Shown piece after piece: positions 22,627-34,904 of a DNA stretch of 64,000 bases (the stretch's first letter is position 1; every line of letters starts with the position of its first letter). The position numbers and the translations under genes were made by a program. A model generated the notes under the pieces. That model was not told the origin of the DNA, did no database searches, and worked only from the letters and a program-made list of their open reading frames with translations. Source of the DNA: Dactylellina haptotyla (lineage: Eukaryota > Ascomycota > Orbiliomycetes > Orbiliales > Orbiliaceae); the NCBI GenBank assembly GCA_031310005.1, contig CM062384.1, forward strand, positions 992,001 to 1,056,000, written 5' to 3'.

Positions 22627-25600
22627 ATGGCGGCCATCTATACCCCAAACTCGAAGGCAGCCCCTGCCCACCTCAAACTCACCCCCAACCCTCAGGCCGC
22701 ATCTTCGACAACATCCCTCATCCGTTCCGCCCATGCCCCCAAATCACCCCTCAAACGATCCCTCACCGATCCCCGTGAGACTCTCGGCCTCAACCTCAAG
22801 CGTATGATCGGAACCACAACTTCGTCGCCCTCCGGTCTCGCTTCTCACGCCCCCAGTGGGTCAATTGCCTTCTGCACGGGTGCTGCCGTCTGTGTAGTCA
22901 AGGTCGATGAAAATCTCCACATCAAATCCCGATACTTTCTCCGCGCACGCCCCTCGGCCGGTGCCACAGCTGTGACGGGAACATCGAACAGCGTACCCAG
23001 TACCCCGGAAGGCCCTTCAGGCAGGAGCATCCGCACATCAATTGCAGCCCGCGAATCTTCAATCGGGTTCAGTCCGGTTCGCGACTTCGAGTCTCCTGGA
23101 AGAGGGGAGGATGGAAAAACCTGGTCCGTCCGAGATCGAGTTAAGGCTGCCACAACCGTCAGTTTTTCGCCCGATGGACGTTATATTGCTGTTGGTGAGA
23201 CGGGTCATAATCCGAGGGTTCTCATATACAACATCTCGGGTGGCGCAGACACCAGTGGGAACGATTTGATTCCCTTCGCGATATTAACGGAACATACATT
23301 CGGTGTTAAGAGTGTAGCGTTTAGCCCTTGCTCGCAATATCTGGCGAGTTTAGGCGCGATTAATGATGGATGCTTGTACATTTGGAGTATGCCAACGACG
23401 AAGGGAGGCGTGGTTAAGTTACATTCGAGCAATCGATGCACAAACCTCGTACAAGACATGGCATGGATGGGGAAGGGACTTATTACGTGAGTTTTCTAAA
23501 ATACATATCAATCACCACGTGGATAGCATAATCATAATGAATATAGGGTCGGCCTTCGTCATGTCAAGATCTGGAAGATGGAAGAGGAACCGGCTGCACC
23601 TTCGCCACAAGCCAACCCGAAGTCTCTACATTCAATATTCGAGAAGTTTTCACATGGAAAAACGAAACAGCCGATAAGATCTCAGGGCCCCAATGTTTTG
23701 AACGGACGAAATGCATTACTCGGTCCTCTTTTAGAGGAAGTTTTCATCTCAGTAACAGCTGTCTCTGACGACAGAGCGATCATCGCAACCGAGAAGGGAG
23801 ATATCTGTGTCATCGATGAAGGATTGCAAAGGGTTTCAAAGGTCGCGAGCGCGGATCCCGGTGTTACATGCATTGCAGTTGACTCCGAAAGGAAGCACGC
23901 TTGGGTGGCCGGAAAGCAAGGCAGCATAAGGTAGACTAATTGCGCCAAATTTTCTACAGAATGAAAAGAACTAATCAAGATAATAGGACACTTAAACTGC
24001 AGGATATCTCTAATCCATTAACACCGCCCGAATCGCCATCCTCACGCTCGGGATCTCCCATATTACCCATGGGATGCAAACCGGCCAACGTAATCGCAAT
24101 GGCGAGCATGGGACAAAATCTATTCTTGATCGACTCGAACAGATCTATCAAAGTAGTTGGCTTGAAGTACCGCGAAGGTCTTCCGACACCCGAAAGCGTT
24201 GCATATGAATTTCCAGCACATAAGAGCGCCGTCCACGGGGTTCGGTTGATGCCCCCCTCCGCGCACATACAAGCCGACTTTTTCACCTGGTCAGCATGTG
24301 GAGCGATATTATTTTGGGACAGCGATGGAAATCACCAGGCCGAAGTCACTGTGGAGTTGGAACAACCCAAGGAAATTGACGACGATGTTCGGAACGAGCT
24401 CAAAGTTGTGGAAATTTCTGACAATGGAGAGATCATTGTCACAGGTGATCGGTTTGGAGTTTTAAGGTATGACAATTTCTGATTGCTGGTGGAAGCTATG
24501 CGATTTGTGGAATGTGGAGGACAATATATATACTAACGATATTTTCTACCGACAGAGTTATCAAAGCGTCCGACAGAACCTGCTGTTACGCAGTCAAAGC
24601 CCACGGAGCTGAAATCATGTCGATAGCCATTCACGAAGGCGAAAAGGCAACTATGGTTACTTCCTGCGCCAGAGATCGCACGGTCCAACTATTCACGAAA
24701 ATCAACAAACCGCCATCGAAGTGGTCCCACACCCAAACTTTAGACGACCACACCGCTAGTGTCACTAACGTCATGTTTATGGACAGCGGTAATAAATTAC
24801 TCTCCTCGAGTGCCGACCGAACAATTGTGATTAGAGATATCGTGGTGAAGGAAGACGGTAACGGAAATGTGGAGAAACTTGCCTTTTTGCCGGTGAGAAC
24901 GATCAATCTAAAAGCCACGCCGCTGCATATGGCGTGTTTCTCGAGTTCTTTGCCATATATTTTGGCGAGTACCACCGGCAGACTGGTCTACAGGTTCGAC
25001 ATTACAACAGGGAAGGAGCTCTCCAGCTTCAAGTCCGTGGATGAGACCGGAGAGAGCGTTATTCTAGATTCTATCACCGTTGGGAGGGAAGTTGGATACA
25101 GCAAGGGAAGGCTACTAGCTGGTATCTCGAGCACCGATAAAAGCATTAGAATTTACGACATGCAGGGAAATATTGTAGAAAGAGAGTGGGGACACACGGA
25201 GGGAGTAACAGATATCGCCATGTTTGAAACTCCGGGTTCTGGGGATGAAGGCGGGAGGATGACCTTGATTAGCACGGGGACAGATGGTACGGTGATGATC
25301 TGGACGTACAATGCCAAGCTCTCGAGTGACGCCGAGAGCATCAACGACGGAGCTTCGATGATCTCGGATGTTACAGCCAGCCGAGCGCCTATAAGGAAGG
25401 TTTTGAGCAAGGCGGAAATTATGGAGTTAACGACTCGAGTTAAAGATTCGGATACGAGCTCTATAGCAAGCGGGAAGAAGGATCACAAAGAAAATCGGAA
25501 AGATGGACTTTTGACATCCGATTGGAATAGCGCCTCGGATGCGGAGACTGCCAGCTTAAAGAAAGTGGAAAGTCATCCAGCGCCTGCTGTGGCCGAGAGA

Positions 25601-26476
25601 CCGCACACCGCTATTGCCCCCGCACCGCGATCACGACTTAGCGAGAGACCGAAGAGCGCGATCATTAACGTCAGCCCGCCGAAGCATACGAAAGCGAGTC
25701 AACGAAATTCGGTAGCTTATATACCGAGATCCGGAACAACCACCACCAATCTTTCTACGAAGGAGTCAACAACTGCAGCTTCCCGGGCGCCATCCAGAGC
25801 CGCTTCAAGAGCCAATTCGTCTAGGGCTATGTCGCGCACGGATACCCATAGCCATACCGACACAGAGACGGCCAGCAGTTCCGCGGGGACGGTCAAGAGG
25901 AAACTCAGACTCCCCACGCGTTCGCGAGATCCCTCGCCCTCGACTAATTCGACTAATAATCCGAAACAGTCGAGTGGTTTGCTGACTTCGCGACGCGGGT
26001 CTATGTCCTCTCGAGCTTCGTCACTTCGAAACGTCAACGCCACAAACAGCAGTAGGGAAGCCAGCGATGCTGCCAACGCGAATGCCCTGGCTGAGCAGAT
26101 GACCCGTAGTTTGGGTGTGTTTAGGCGGCGCGTGGAAGCCAGTCAATATGCCATGAAGGCTGAAGTGAGGAAAGACTTGGAGAAGGAGTTGTTGGCTACG
26201 TTGCGGTGTATTGGTTGTGCGCCGCTGCCGCCTGCGCCGTCCTCCGTTACTCCAACGGTTAGTGTTAGTGGCGACGAAGGTGACACCACGAGTCCCAGAA
26301 CTTTGCAGCCCGGGTATAACCCTGGTGATGGATTGGGCATCCGGTTGGACGATCAGATGATGCAACTGGTGGCGACATATTCGGAGCGGTTGTTGAGTGT
26401 CGTGGAGAATCGGTTGCCAGATCTTGCGACGAGTCCGAGACCTAGTTTCAGTGGGCCGAGCAGCGGGGAGCGGTAA
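22627..26476 (+). CDS. WD40-repeat scaffold, MABP1/WDR62-like
   Basis: Four exons (22627-23486, 23547-23930, 23987-24466, 24556-26476) give 1,214 aa. The N-terminus carries KRMIGTTTSSPSGLASHAPSG, which opens the double WD40 propeller of the MAPK-binding protein 1 / WDR62 family. WD units include FSPDGRYIAVGE, VKSVAFSPCSQYLASLG, VGLRHVKIWK, FFTWSACGAILFWDSDG, MVTSCARDRTVQLF, LLSSSADRTIVIRDI and LISTGTDGTVMIWTY. The final third is a Ser/Thr/Arg-rich disordered tail followed by a predicted helical segment with FRRRVEASQYAMKAEVRKDL near the C-terminus. Animal relatives scaffold JNK signalling and spindle-pole functions; the role in fungi is not known to me. Family assignment is good. Confidence 0.85.
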
Positions 26477-27246
26477 ATGTTGGAACATTGAGCATTTAGC
26501 TGTTTCTTTTTTTAATTGGCAATGCGAGGTTTAAAAAGCATTTGGTTTTTAAGTTTCATTTGTTGGGGATATGGCGTAGATGTGGCAGGGCAAAACATAA
26601 AGTTGCGCTCTCGTCAGTTGGGTTAGTTTTCCTTGGTTCGACATTCACAGCAACTCTTATACCTCTTATATATCACTTTCCCTTATATTCCCGTTGGGGT
26701 TTAAATTTACGTTTTTCTGGGAGGCACTGGAAACCCTTTTCGGTTTCCTTCGTTGGTTTTTTCATCAATCGTTTTTCTTTTGTTGACTGGCGTTCCTGTA
26801 TATCCTTTTTTTCCTTTTGCCTACTTCTTACATTCTACTGACTCCTGATGGCGAGCGGTTTCTCATTTTGTTTGATGCTGCTGAGCAACTTGTATCTTTT
26901 ACTCTCGTTGTTGATATCCTCTGTTAAGTTAGGTTGCTGTACAGGAAGGATTCTATGGAAGGCGTATATATAATATACTAGGTCACCCCCCGCCTTGGTT
27001 CTTATTGTCTACATATTTATACCTGATCTTATATATATTCGTAAGGGTTCAGACTTTTGGGAAAGTATGGTTCTAGACCCGTCTGTCGTTGGCAGGCTTT
27101 GATACTATATACTAAGGAAATCCTCGATCTTAAAGTTTAAATAGCTCTAAATATAATTCAAACGCCCTACAACACCACAGAAACCACAGAAACACGCAGG
27201 AAGTATGTTGGAGGCTTTATTGTACAAGGATAGCTTCCGATGCTCT
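26477..27246. other. Convergent 3' region
   Basis: Downstream of the WD40 gene (plus) and the DUF7029/7223-like gene (minus). T-rich on the plus strand. No gene recognised. Confidence 0.5.
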
Positions 27247-29499
27247 CTAGTCCTCACCGGTGTCGAACATTTGTAGTACCTTACCCCTGAATGTTAACAT
27301 TTCAGGCTTCATCTGCCCTTTAGTTTTCTTAGGCTCAGTATATGTCTCTGCATGTTTCTTCTCAACTTTTCCCTTCAAGTGCAGCGCATCCAACATTAGT
27401 TTTGGCAGCGGCATAATTGTCCTTTGTATGGCATCTGAGCTATCCCAAGGAGTTGAGAAGCAAAGCCCCGCAACTTCCATTTTGTTTTCAGCCACCGTGA
27501 AACTTACCTTTGCCTTGCCCACCGAAACTCCAGCGGCCACCGAAATTTCATAGAATGGGCTGAGACTGACCTTGCCTCCTACAGTTTTGGCTTCTTTCGG
27601 CTCTATCCCGTAGAGCTTCTTGGCTTTCTCTTGTTCCAGAACTCTACTCACGCCAGTGATACCACCGCGAATCTCGGGTGGACATTCTCCTTTATCCAGA
27701 GCCCCGACCTTGAAGGTACCTTTCATCCCTGCTTTGAAATCCGCCCAAACCCCCAGAGTCGTCCCTGTACCCCACTCTAAGCCAACCGCGAGCCGAGCCT
27801 TGATGTAGTAACTAGCTTCGGCCTGGATATTGAGTTCTTCAATATCAATCGACGGGTTGTACTTAAATCCGTTTCCAAACCCAGTCAATTGACTCTTCCC
27901 AGGAGCAGTTGGATGAAAATTCAACTTTCCATCTGGGATTGTGTAATCTACCCTCGTGGTGAGTGTTCCAGCAGCCTTTAACTTACCCTCGATGCCTCCA
28001 CCCACCAAAACCATTGGTCCAATTGACACAGCACCGATTGTAAATGGTGTGATGCCCGGTACTGGGACCAACTCCTCCATAACCTCAATCGTCTTGATCT
28101 CAACTGATATTTTGTGCTTTATAGGAAGGCTCCCAGTAATTCCTTTGGTTTCAACATCGATTAAGGGATCCAGGAGTGAACCATTATTCATAATCCATGT
28201 CGCTCTTAAGGTCAATGATCCCTTGGTATGGCAGCCGTCGCACTGACTACTAAACTCAACCTTGTCAATTGCGACAGCCGGATAAAGTTCCATAGTTCTG
28301 TTCTCGGGCGTGGAAGCAAAGTTGAAAGTGAGCGGCTGACCTATCAAAAACTTCGAAAAGGCCTCTTCAATTACTGCAATCTTTGCAACAACATAAACCG
28401 CAGTTTTGGCGCCGCCCACGACCTTGGATCTGATCTTCTCATATATTTCTTCTTCGACCGAGACGAGAAACCCAGAAGCCAACTCGAGGTTATAAGACGC
28501 GGCACGTCCTACGTCACCAGGAATTCGAATCAAGCCTTCGACGAGGATCACCCCGGCCCCACGAAGTTGGTTAGGGATCTCCTTCATCTTTACTGCACTT
28601 TTTATAAAGTCACCAGTGGCAATCTTGAAGCTATCTCTGCCATTTTCCACAGCGGCTCGCCATGAATCTCCGAGGCGTTCCAAGATCGGACGCGCGTTAG
28701 GATTCATGTTGCCGCAGCCAAAATTAAACATCTTCGACAAAAAGGGGCATTCCTCCTTCTTCTCTTTCGTAGCGCGACGTGCTAGGGCCACCTGTGCCGG
28801 AGCATCATATCTAGGACTTAGCCGGGCGTAGTTACTCGTGCCAATCGACATCTTATGGTTCGGGGTTACCTCCTCCCAATTGACATTCTGGGTCGTAAAT
28901 TCAGTAGTCAAAGTGTTATTGTCGTGTTTAACTGCGACAACCTTGTACGGATGTCTCATCGCATCAGGTCCGCAGCCATCGTGGTTAGCGATCAGATAGA
29001 AGTAGTCCGTATGGGCACGATTGATCCAACTCCACGCTTGCTCAGCACGGTGGATGGATTCTTTGCTTCGAAATTTCAACGTTATTTTCGGCTCGTGGCA
29101 TACGATACTCTCGGTGAACGTATCGAGTTCCTCGAGGACGAGGAGAGGATGTTTTTGATCAGGCTTTTGAATATCCATATCAAAAATTACCTTTTCATTA
29201 TCTATTAGCAGGAGGTCAGTCAGTCGCGTTCGTCATCGTTTCCATTCTCAGGATATTTTGAAGAGAAGATACTTACGGTTACCATGGGCCCATAGCAGTT
29301 TGACTTCATCTTGAAGATGAAATCTTGACCAATCTTCGTCCCTCTTTCTCAAATGCGGGTACAACTCTCCCACGCGAATAGGTGGGACATTTATAGGGTC
29401 TTTCAGAGCATGCGAAGGTGCTTCTCCAATGAATGCCAGTACCTGGGACCCCGTCAACCCTAAACTCAAAGCAAACAACTGATAATTTAGTGAGCGCAT
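27247..29499 (-). CDS. Secreted beta-rich protein, DUF7029/DUF7223-like
   Basis: Two exons (29499-29277 and 29201-27247) join in phase to give 725 aa. The first exon encodes a signal peptide (LNYQLFALSLGLTGSQVLAF) followed by a dibasic site. The first domain contains FRSKESIHRAEQAWSWIN and FYLIANHDGCG...RHPYKVVAV, which I recognise as the DUF7029-type pattern of secreted fungal proteins. The second contains the CDGCHTKGSLTL box and long beta-rich stretches with the Gly-rich LEWGTGTTLGVWADFKAG, resembling DUF7223. No enzyme motif is visible. Function unknown; the protein is expected at the cell surface or outside. The domain names are from memory of the pattern and need a profile search. Confidence 0.72.
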
Positions 29500-30620
29500 G
29501 GATTTTAAGAATACCGACTAGGTAGTAATATATTATAATAGATCAAAGCAAAATAATATGAGGTTTAAAATTGAACAAAGATATGAGCTGAAATAAAGTT
29601 AAAAAAATCAAAAATAAGAATATAAAAATAAATAGAACGAATAGAACGTGGTCTGCGATCAACGCCTCTCTGCCTGCAGAGTTGAATTTTAGTTGTATGA
29701 TGCTTTGTTGTATTTTGAATTCAAGAAACATGAGGTGGAGCCGCCTATTTATAAATCAAAGCGACTGTACCTGTAGTGCTTGAGCTTTCAGTTGTTATTG
29801 TCTCGCAAGCCAGATGGCGAGTTATTAGCGATAAATCTATAAATCAAAGCACTATATATTGTATCAAGCTAGTCCATACGAACATAGGTTGCCGCTTTCG
29901 AGCTTCGACCTACTCACCTAGTTTACGGAACGAAGTTATTAGCGACAAATCCGTAAAACAAAGCGTTGTAGTTTCATCAAGCTAGTCCATGCGAACATAG
30001 GTTGCCGCCTTCGAAACGTAATACCCACAGGGGCCATGCCTCTGAGTGCCACGCATAAATGTGGCGCATATGAGACGTTCCAAAAAGCTTTGACCATGCT
30101 TGCATTACACAGTTTTTAGTCGTCTTAGGGTGGTTTATCCTGTTTTGTGGTATCAAAAGAGCCGAAATCTCTGGACTTCCGTCCTTGCCCGGAATAAGTC
30201 GATTCGCTATTACATATTTTTAGTTCTAAATGATGTAACGTTGAAGCATAACCTGAAATAAGTTATATGATAACGACACCCGCGAAACTGACCTAATACG
30301 AAACCAGTCGTGAATTTCATGGTAATTGGTTATTCTGCAACACTGGGGTTAAGTCAATCCCTAATCGATCTAAGCCCTCGGGCTCGCCAGCTTAAGCATA
30401 ACCACCAATATATATATTAATACTACTCCACCGCCAGGGAGCCAGCAGAACCCCAACGTCCACCTCGTACGTTCACATTTCCATATCAACCCGTCACCAT
30501 TTATAAAGCTTTTGCTTCCTTTTCGAATAAATTATTTTACAAGGCTGGCCTTGTCATCCGAATTAAACTTTCCAAGTCAAATATTCTACCTCAAAATAAA
30601 TTAGCAACAAAGCCTTGACA
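29500..30620. promoter_or_regulatory. Divergent intergenic region with repeats
   Basis: Upstream of a secreted-protein gene on each side. It contains the direct repeats listed separately and a TATA-like run near 30407-30421, about 200 bp before the small secreted protein start. No gene seen. Confidence 0.4.
29821..30016 (+). repeat. Imperfect direct repeat, two copies of about 85 bp
   Basis: Copies at 29821-29905 and 29935-30016 share gttattagcga, caagctagtcca and gcgaacataggttgccgc-type blocks. Most differences between the copies are transitions. A short third fragment (ataaatcaaagcgactgta) lies just upstream, near 29750-29770. Confidence 0.75.
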
Positions 30621-30968
30621 ATGCAGCCGCAAAAATATCTCATCCCAGCTCTTCTCTTCTTTGGGACCTCGTTAGCTGCCCCGCAAGATGCCAGCCAGCT
30701 TCCAGCACTTTCAGAAGGCGCTTTTAAAGACATTCTGATTAAGCAGCTCTCTAACTCTCTTGTAAATGCTACACAACAACAACCTTTGATTGAGTTTCTG
30801 AACCATTGTTCGTCAGAGTTTTTCGACAGGTTATACAAAAAAGAAGGGAAAGAATTGGCAGATGACATAGATCATATTTTGATTGGATCAGGATTAAAAA
30901 GTTTCCCGAAGTCAGTCGGAAGGGTTCCACCAGCTCATGGGTCGCATAAAGCTTACTGTCAGAATTAA
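30621..30968 (+). CDS. Small secreted protein
   Basis: Single-exon ORF of 115 aa. The start is the ATG at 30621; an in-frame TTG two codons upstream is unlikely to be used. MQPQKYLIPALLFFGTSLAA is a clear signal peptide with an Ala-x-Ala-like cleavage region. The mature part is about 95 aa, helical in appearance, with two cysteines (NHCSSEFF and AYCQN at the very end) and one N-glycosylation sequon (NAT). I recognise no domain. The pattern fits a small secreted or effector-like protein, but size and signal peptide are the only evidence. Confidence 0.6.
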   Translation: MQPQKYLIPALLFFGTSLAAPQDASQLPALSEGAFKDILIKQLSNSLVNATQQQPLIEFLNHCSSEFFDRLYKKEGKELADDIDHILIGSGLKSFPKSVGRVPPAHGSHKAYCQN

Positions 30969-32566
30969 TAGCCTGCCTCGTAAATCAGATGCTATCGGGA
31001 TCTGGCTTGCGAGACAAATCAATAGCCTGCTTGTTTGAATTTAGTATTTTCGTTTCCATAGAAGTCTTTTTTGAAAATTTGCCCTATTAGCCATCCTAGT
31101 AACATTAAACCGAAAACGTGTAGAAGAGAGCTATCAATCCCTGTCGGTAATTCAGTTAGCAAAGTTAACAAAGAATAAACTTTGGATAACTATCTGATCA
31201 TAGGTGTGATAATCATAACAAAATTTAAAATTTCAACGGCATAGCGAATTCAAGGCAGAAATATAATCGGCTCGTAGATGATCATATAATAGTCGGAGAA
31301 ACTAGCATCGTACTGTAGTTAGAAGAAAGCCATAGGTATAGCGGTCGAGTCTCTACGACACGTTTTTCTTAAAAAATTTTAGCAAAAGATTTCCATGTAA
31401 AAAAGCTTTTAGTGTTGCGTCTGGCCAATTTCCCGTGTTAAAATACAATCAGCGGGCGAGCAGGCAAGTTGTAATTATGGTACCGTACATCTCTTCATTC
31501 TTTCACAAGTTTCCCTCACGGGCCTTACAAATTTCGCACCAGGCTACTCATTATGTACACACAAATTCCAAGTGCGAAATCCCAACATATAGGCATTAGC
31601 AATTCCGCATTATCTTTTACTCTTTCGGAAGTGAATAAGTAGTTATAAATTATGTCAAGCTCGTAGGGAGTTGGATAGAGCCAAATACTGTATATACAAC
31701 TGTGTAGCCATGCTATAAAACGCGTAAAATATGACATAAGCAGGTTAATTCATAAGAAAGGGAAAATATTCTGTCGTTCAAATAGTTGCGTCAGCGGAGG
31801 GCTATAAAAAAATGCTGTTGGCTGCGCTAATGGTGACTAGGGAGCTCTTTCCCAATTGCGTTGTAATGATAAATAACGAAATCGAACGTTCTGAAAGAAA
31901 CGAAAAGAAAAAAAGAAAAAAAAAAGAAATGAATCCTGACTCCGTCTGAATATCGAAATGCTGGGGAAAACTGAAAAATTGAGATGAAGAAAGTTCGTCC
32001 GGGACTTAACATAGGTCGGGTTTCGAGACAATCAATCAATCGCAGAATGGTAGTGCCATGTATTTAATAAGAGAATGAGTATTGAAGGAAAGAGGGAAGA
32101 TATGAAATCCGAATGATCATATAAAGGGTAAGTTATTAAGAAAATTTGACAGGATATTTCCTGCGTTCTCAGACATGACTTATCAACCCTATACCCTAAC
32201 CGCTTAGGTGAGTAATCAACGGTGCTGATTCGGGGAGAGAGAAAAGCTCATGCAAGCAAAATAAGACGGTTTATAGGGAAACAAAAGTATATCAATGTCA
32301 AAATAAACAAAGTGGGCAGGTACCCACGACCAAATCCACATTAAATACGAGAATCTGTAAGACCGAGTCCAGGGAATCCTAGTCCAAGATATAGGTTATA
32401 GTCCATAGGTCCATAGCGGAGTTTTATGAAGTTCCAGTTAGTTTCAATTGTCGAATAAGCGTTGGCTAGCTCCGGCTAAAATTTCCGGAATAGACATGAG
32501 ATCATGAGAACCATGGCGCAACAGGAACGGGAACGGGAACGGGAACGGGTACAGGGACGATGCATC
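30969..32566. other. AT-rich convergent intergenic region
   Basis: 1.6 kb with no recognisable gene, tRNA or transposon fragment. It contains an A/G-rich tract at about 31893-31930 and a hexanucleotide repeat listed separately. Confidence 0.5.
32523..32558 (+). repeat. AACGGG hexanucleotide microsatellite
   Basis: About four perfect units of gaacgg followed by a diverged unit, ending just downstream of the stop codon of the minus-strand zinc-finger gene, so probably in its 3' UTR. Confidence 0.8.
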
Positions 32567-33577
32567 TCAAACTGAGACCCTTTCTTCTCTCCGCCGATTT
32601 CTGTGTTCCTGTCTTAGCCTTTTACATTGTTCTTCCCATACCTTACGGTCGCTGATGGCATCTTCGAGGTCATCTTCAAGTTTAGTTTTTACCCGGTTTA
32701 GCCGCTTTATTTCCTTTTCGAAAGAAGCCAACTTGAGCAGCAGTGAAGATATTGCTGAGGTTGGAGCTGGTGAGGTACCGCCGGCGAGTATTTGCTTGCA
32801 CTTGGCAGCAGCGTGCTCTTCGCCATGTGAGATGTCCTCTGAATGTACGGCAAGAGTGGAGCTTGATGTTTTTGTTGTGGGGACCTGCAACACTTTCATG
32901 AAAACTCGTTTGATCTTCTTGTCTGTGTCGCTTTGGCTTTCTGGAGAGCCCGACGAGCCTTGATCACGTTTCTTGCAACGACTTTTGTGATATTTCAAGT
33001 TGTCGTGTCTCGTAGTGCGCCATCCGCAATCACTACAGGAGAAGTATCTGATCCTGTGGACCTCCCACATGTGTTTACCGTACGCTCGTTTGTTAGATGT
33101 GTGGATGCTGTGTTCCTCGCAGTTGTAGTTATTGGCAGGCTTTTGGGGATTATTGGCAGGGGCATCTTGTTCGTCCGTAGTGGGCATGTCGGTAACCATT
33201 GACTGTGCTGATAAAAGCGGCGGTTTTATACTGGTTCCTTCCTGCGTATTCGAAATTGAAATCAGTAACCCATCAGGAGAGGTGCCGGTACTTGACGATC
33301 CATGGCCAGAAATGTTCCCAGTTCCCGCTCCAATGCTGAAGTCTGGCGATCCATCCGCTGAGTTTCCAGTCAGTTTGGTGCCATTGGCGATTTCCAGGTT
33401 AACCAGGTTAGAAATGGCACTGCCATGTGATGAATTAGGATCCGGATTCTCTTTGGAGTGGTCAAAATGGTTCCAGTCCTCAGTCCAGAGGCTTGTCAAC
33501 CTTTCAGAGTCGGCACCCCACACATGGTTGAGAAACATAGCACCAGGCGAAACATCACAACCATGTAATAGGTCCAT
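32567..33577 (-). CDS. C2H2-type zinc-finger protein with coiled coil
   Basis: Intronless ORF of 336 aa. The first half is Ser/Gly/Asp-rich and probably disordered, with an acidic Trp-containing N-terminal segment (LWTEDWNHFD) that could be an activation region. Two finger-like units follow: a degenerate one (CEEHSIHTSNKRAYGKHMWEVH) and a better one, FSCSDCGWRTTRHDNLKYHKSRC, a C2HC pattern spaced like a C2H2 finger. A basic stretch comes next. The C-terminal 70 residues form a heptad-like coiled coil (LLLKLASFEKEIKRLNRVKTKLEDDL), suggesting dimerisation. Probably a nuclear DNA-binding regulator; targets unknown. Confidence 0.7.
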   Translation of the reverse strand: MDLLHGCDVSPGAMFLNHVWGADSERLTSLWTEDWNHFDHSKENPDPNSSHGSAISNLVNLEIANGTKLTGNSADGSPDFSIGAGTGNISGHGSSSTGTSPDGLLISISNTQEGTSIKPPLLSAQSMVTDMPTTDEQDAPANNPQKPANNYNCEEHSIHTSNKRAYGKHMWEVHRIRYFSCSDCGWRTTRHDNLKYHKSRCKKRDQGSSGSPESQSDTDKKIKRVFMKVLQVPTTKTSSSTLAVHSEDISHGEEHAAAKCKQILAGGTSPAPTSAISSLLLKLASFEKEIKRLNRVKTKLEDDLEDAISDRKVWEEQCKRLRQEHRNRRREERVSV

Positions 33578-34904
33578 CTGATTGAGAAATCAACACATAC
33601 AAAGTAGTGAATGTGGTCCAGGTTATTTTTTCGGAATGTTGTAAATTCGGTCGGATTAAACCGGTGAACGATGAGGTATTACGTTATAGGCCTTTTATTT
33701 CAGATTATATTTATCCTCAGCTAGATTAATTCCAGATCCAAGCCTACTACGATGATTTTCGAGGTTGTCGAATAGTCGTGTTAAAGGCGAAAGTTTGGAC
33801 ACAAGACCAGATTTAGCGACAATGTTGCATTCCAGGAGTGATAATAAAGTTGAAGATTTGGGTACGAGAAAGTAGTTATAGGCCAGCCCAGGATATATCA
33901 GCAATTCGACGTACACCTGTATACACGCTATACCAGTACTACTAAAAAATTCGAATTTTGCTGGTAAACTCGACGTTGTTAACTTGTAAGTATGCATTCG
34001 TGCGGGCCGTCATGACCGTGGTGTTTGTAGGGTACCTGGAGATATATCGGACGATTAATCGAAATACCAAAAAAATCGTTCTTTCAAAAACCTATACAGT
34101 AGATGTTTAGAAAAAGAGAAAGAGAAGAGAAATGGGGAGCGGGGAGGACGAAAAAAGATTGAAAGCGGGGAAAGGGGTAGATATTCAAAGATATGCAAAT
34201 ACATGCAGGTAACACTCCAGTTTGCAACAAGGCGGACGACTTTCGATGAAGGGACCCACAACCTAAACAGTTGACAATAGAGGATTTCCTAAAAATCTTT
34301 TATGGGGCCTTTCGCATATCCGTATTGTACCTTTCTGCAACCAATTAGCGACAGAGGTACCAAATCTTTGTGGGAAACCTAAGACTGACCTATCAGCCGC
34401 AATGCATGTAGTGGCTAGATTCTAAGGAAAAGCAACACAGGATTTAAGGAAGAGAAGTCAGCATGACGAAACCACCATGCAAGAACGAGCATCTATTACG
34501 CACTTCATGTATCTGCTAGCAGCGAGTTCGAATGATCATAGATTGTGCCGTTAAATATTTGTCATAGATTGCATGAGCGGAATTCGGTATCATCAGCGCT
34601 TAAGTCCATCAATTGCCCGAGTCAATCAATTCGCAAAACAGTCACGAAATTTGTATGCCTATGGAGGCTTCGCCTAACAAGTCCGGGGTTAACCAAGGTA
34701 CTCTGGGCATATTAGAGAGACGAACAACTCTAAAATGATGCAGATGAAGAATAGTGCTAATTATTGATATACATAGATAATAAATTTGTAGACCATTACA
34801 ATCTTAAATGGATACCCAGACCCAATCGTAACAAAAGTATATAGTATAGTATAAAACAAATCCAAGCGCACGAGCTCCCTGGACGCCGTCTATCCCGCGG
34901 AAAT
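33578..34904. promoter_or_regulatory. Upstream region of the zinc-finger gene
   Basis: 1.3 kb between two minus-strand genes. A purine-rich tract lies at 34108-34175. No gene or repeat recognised. Confidence 0.4.
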
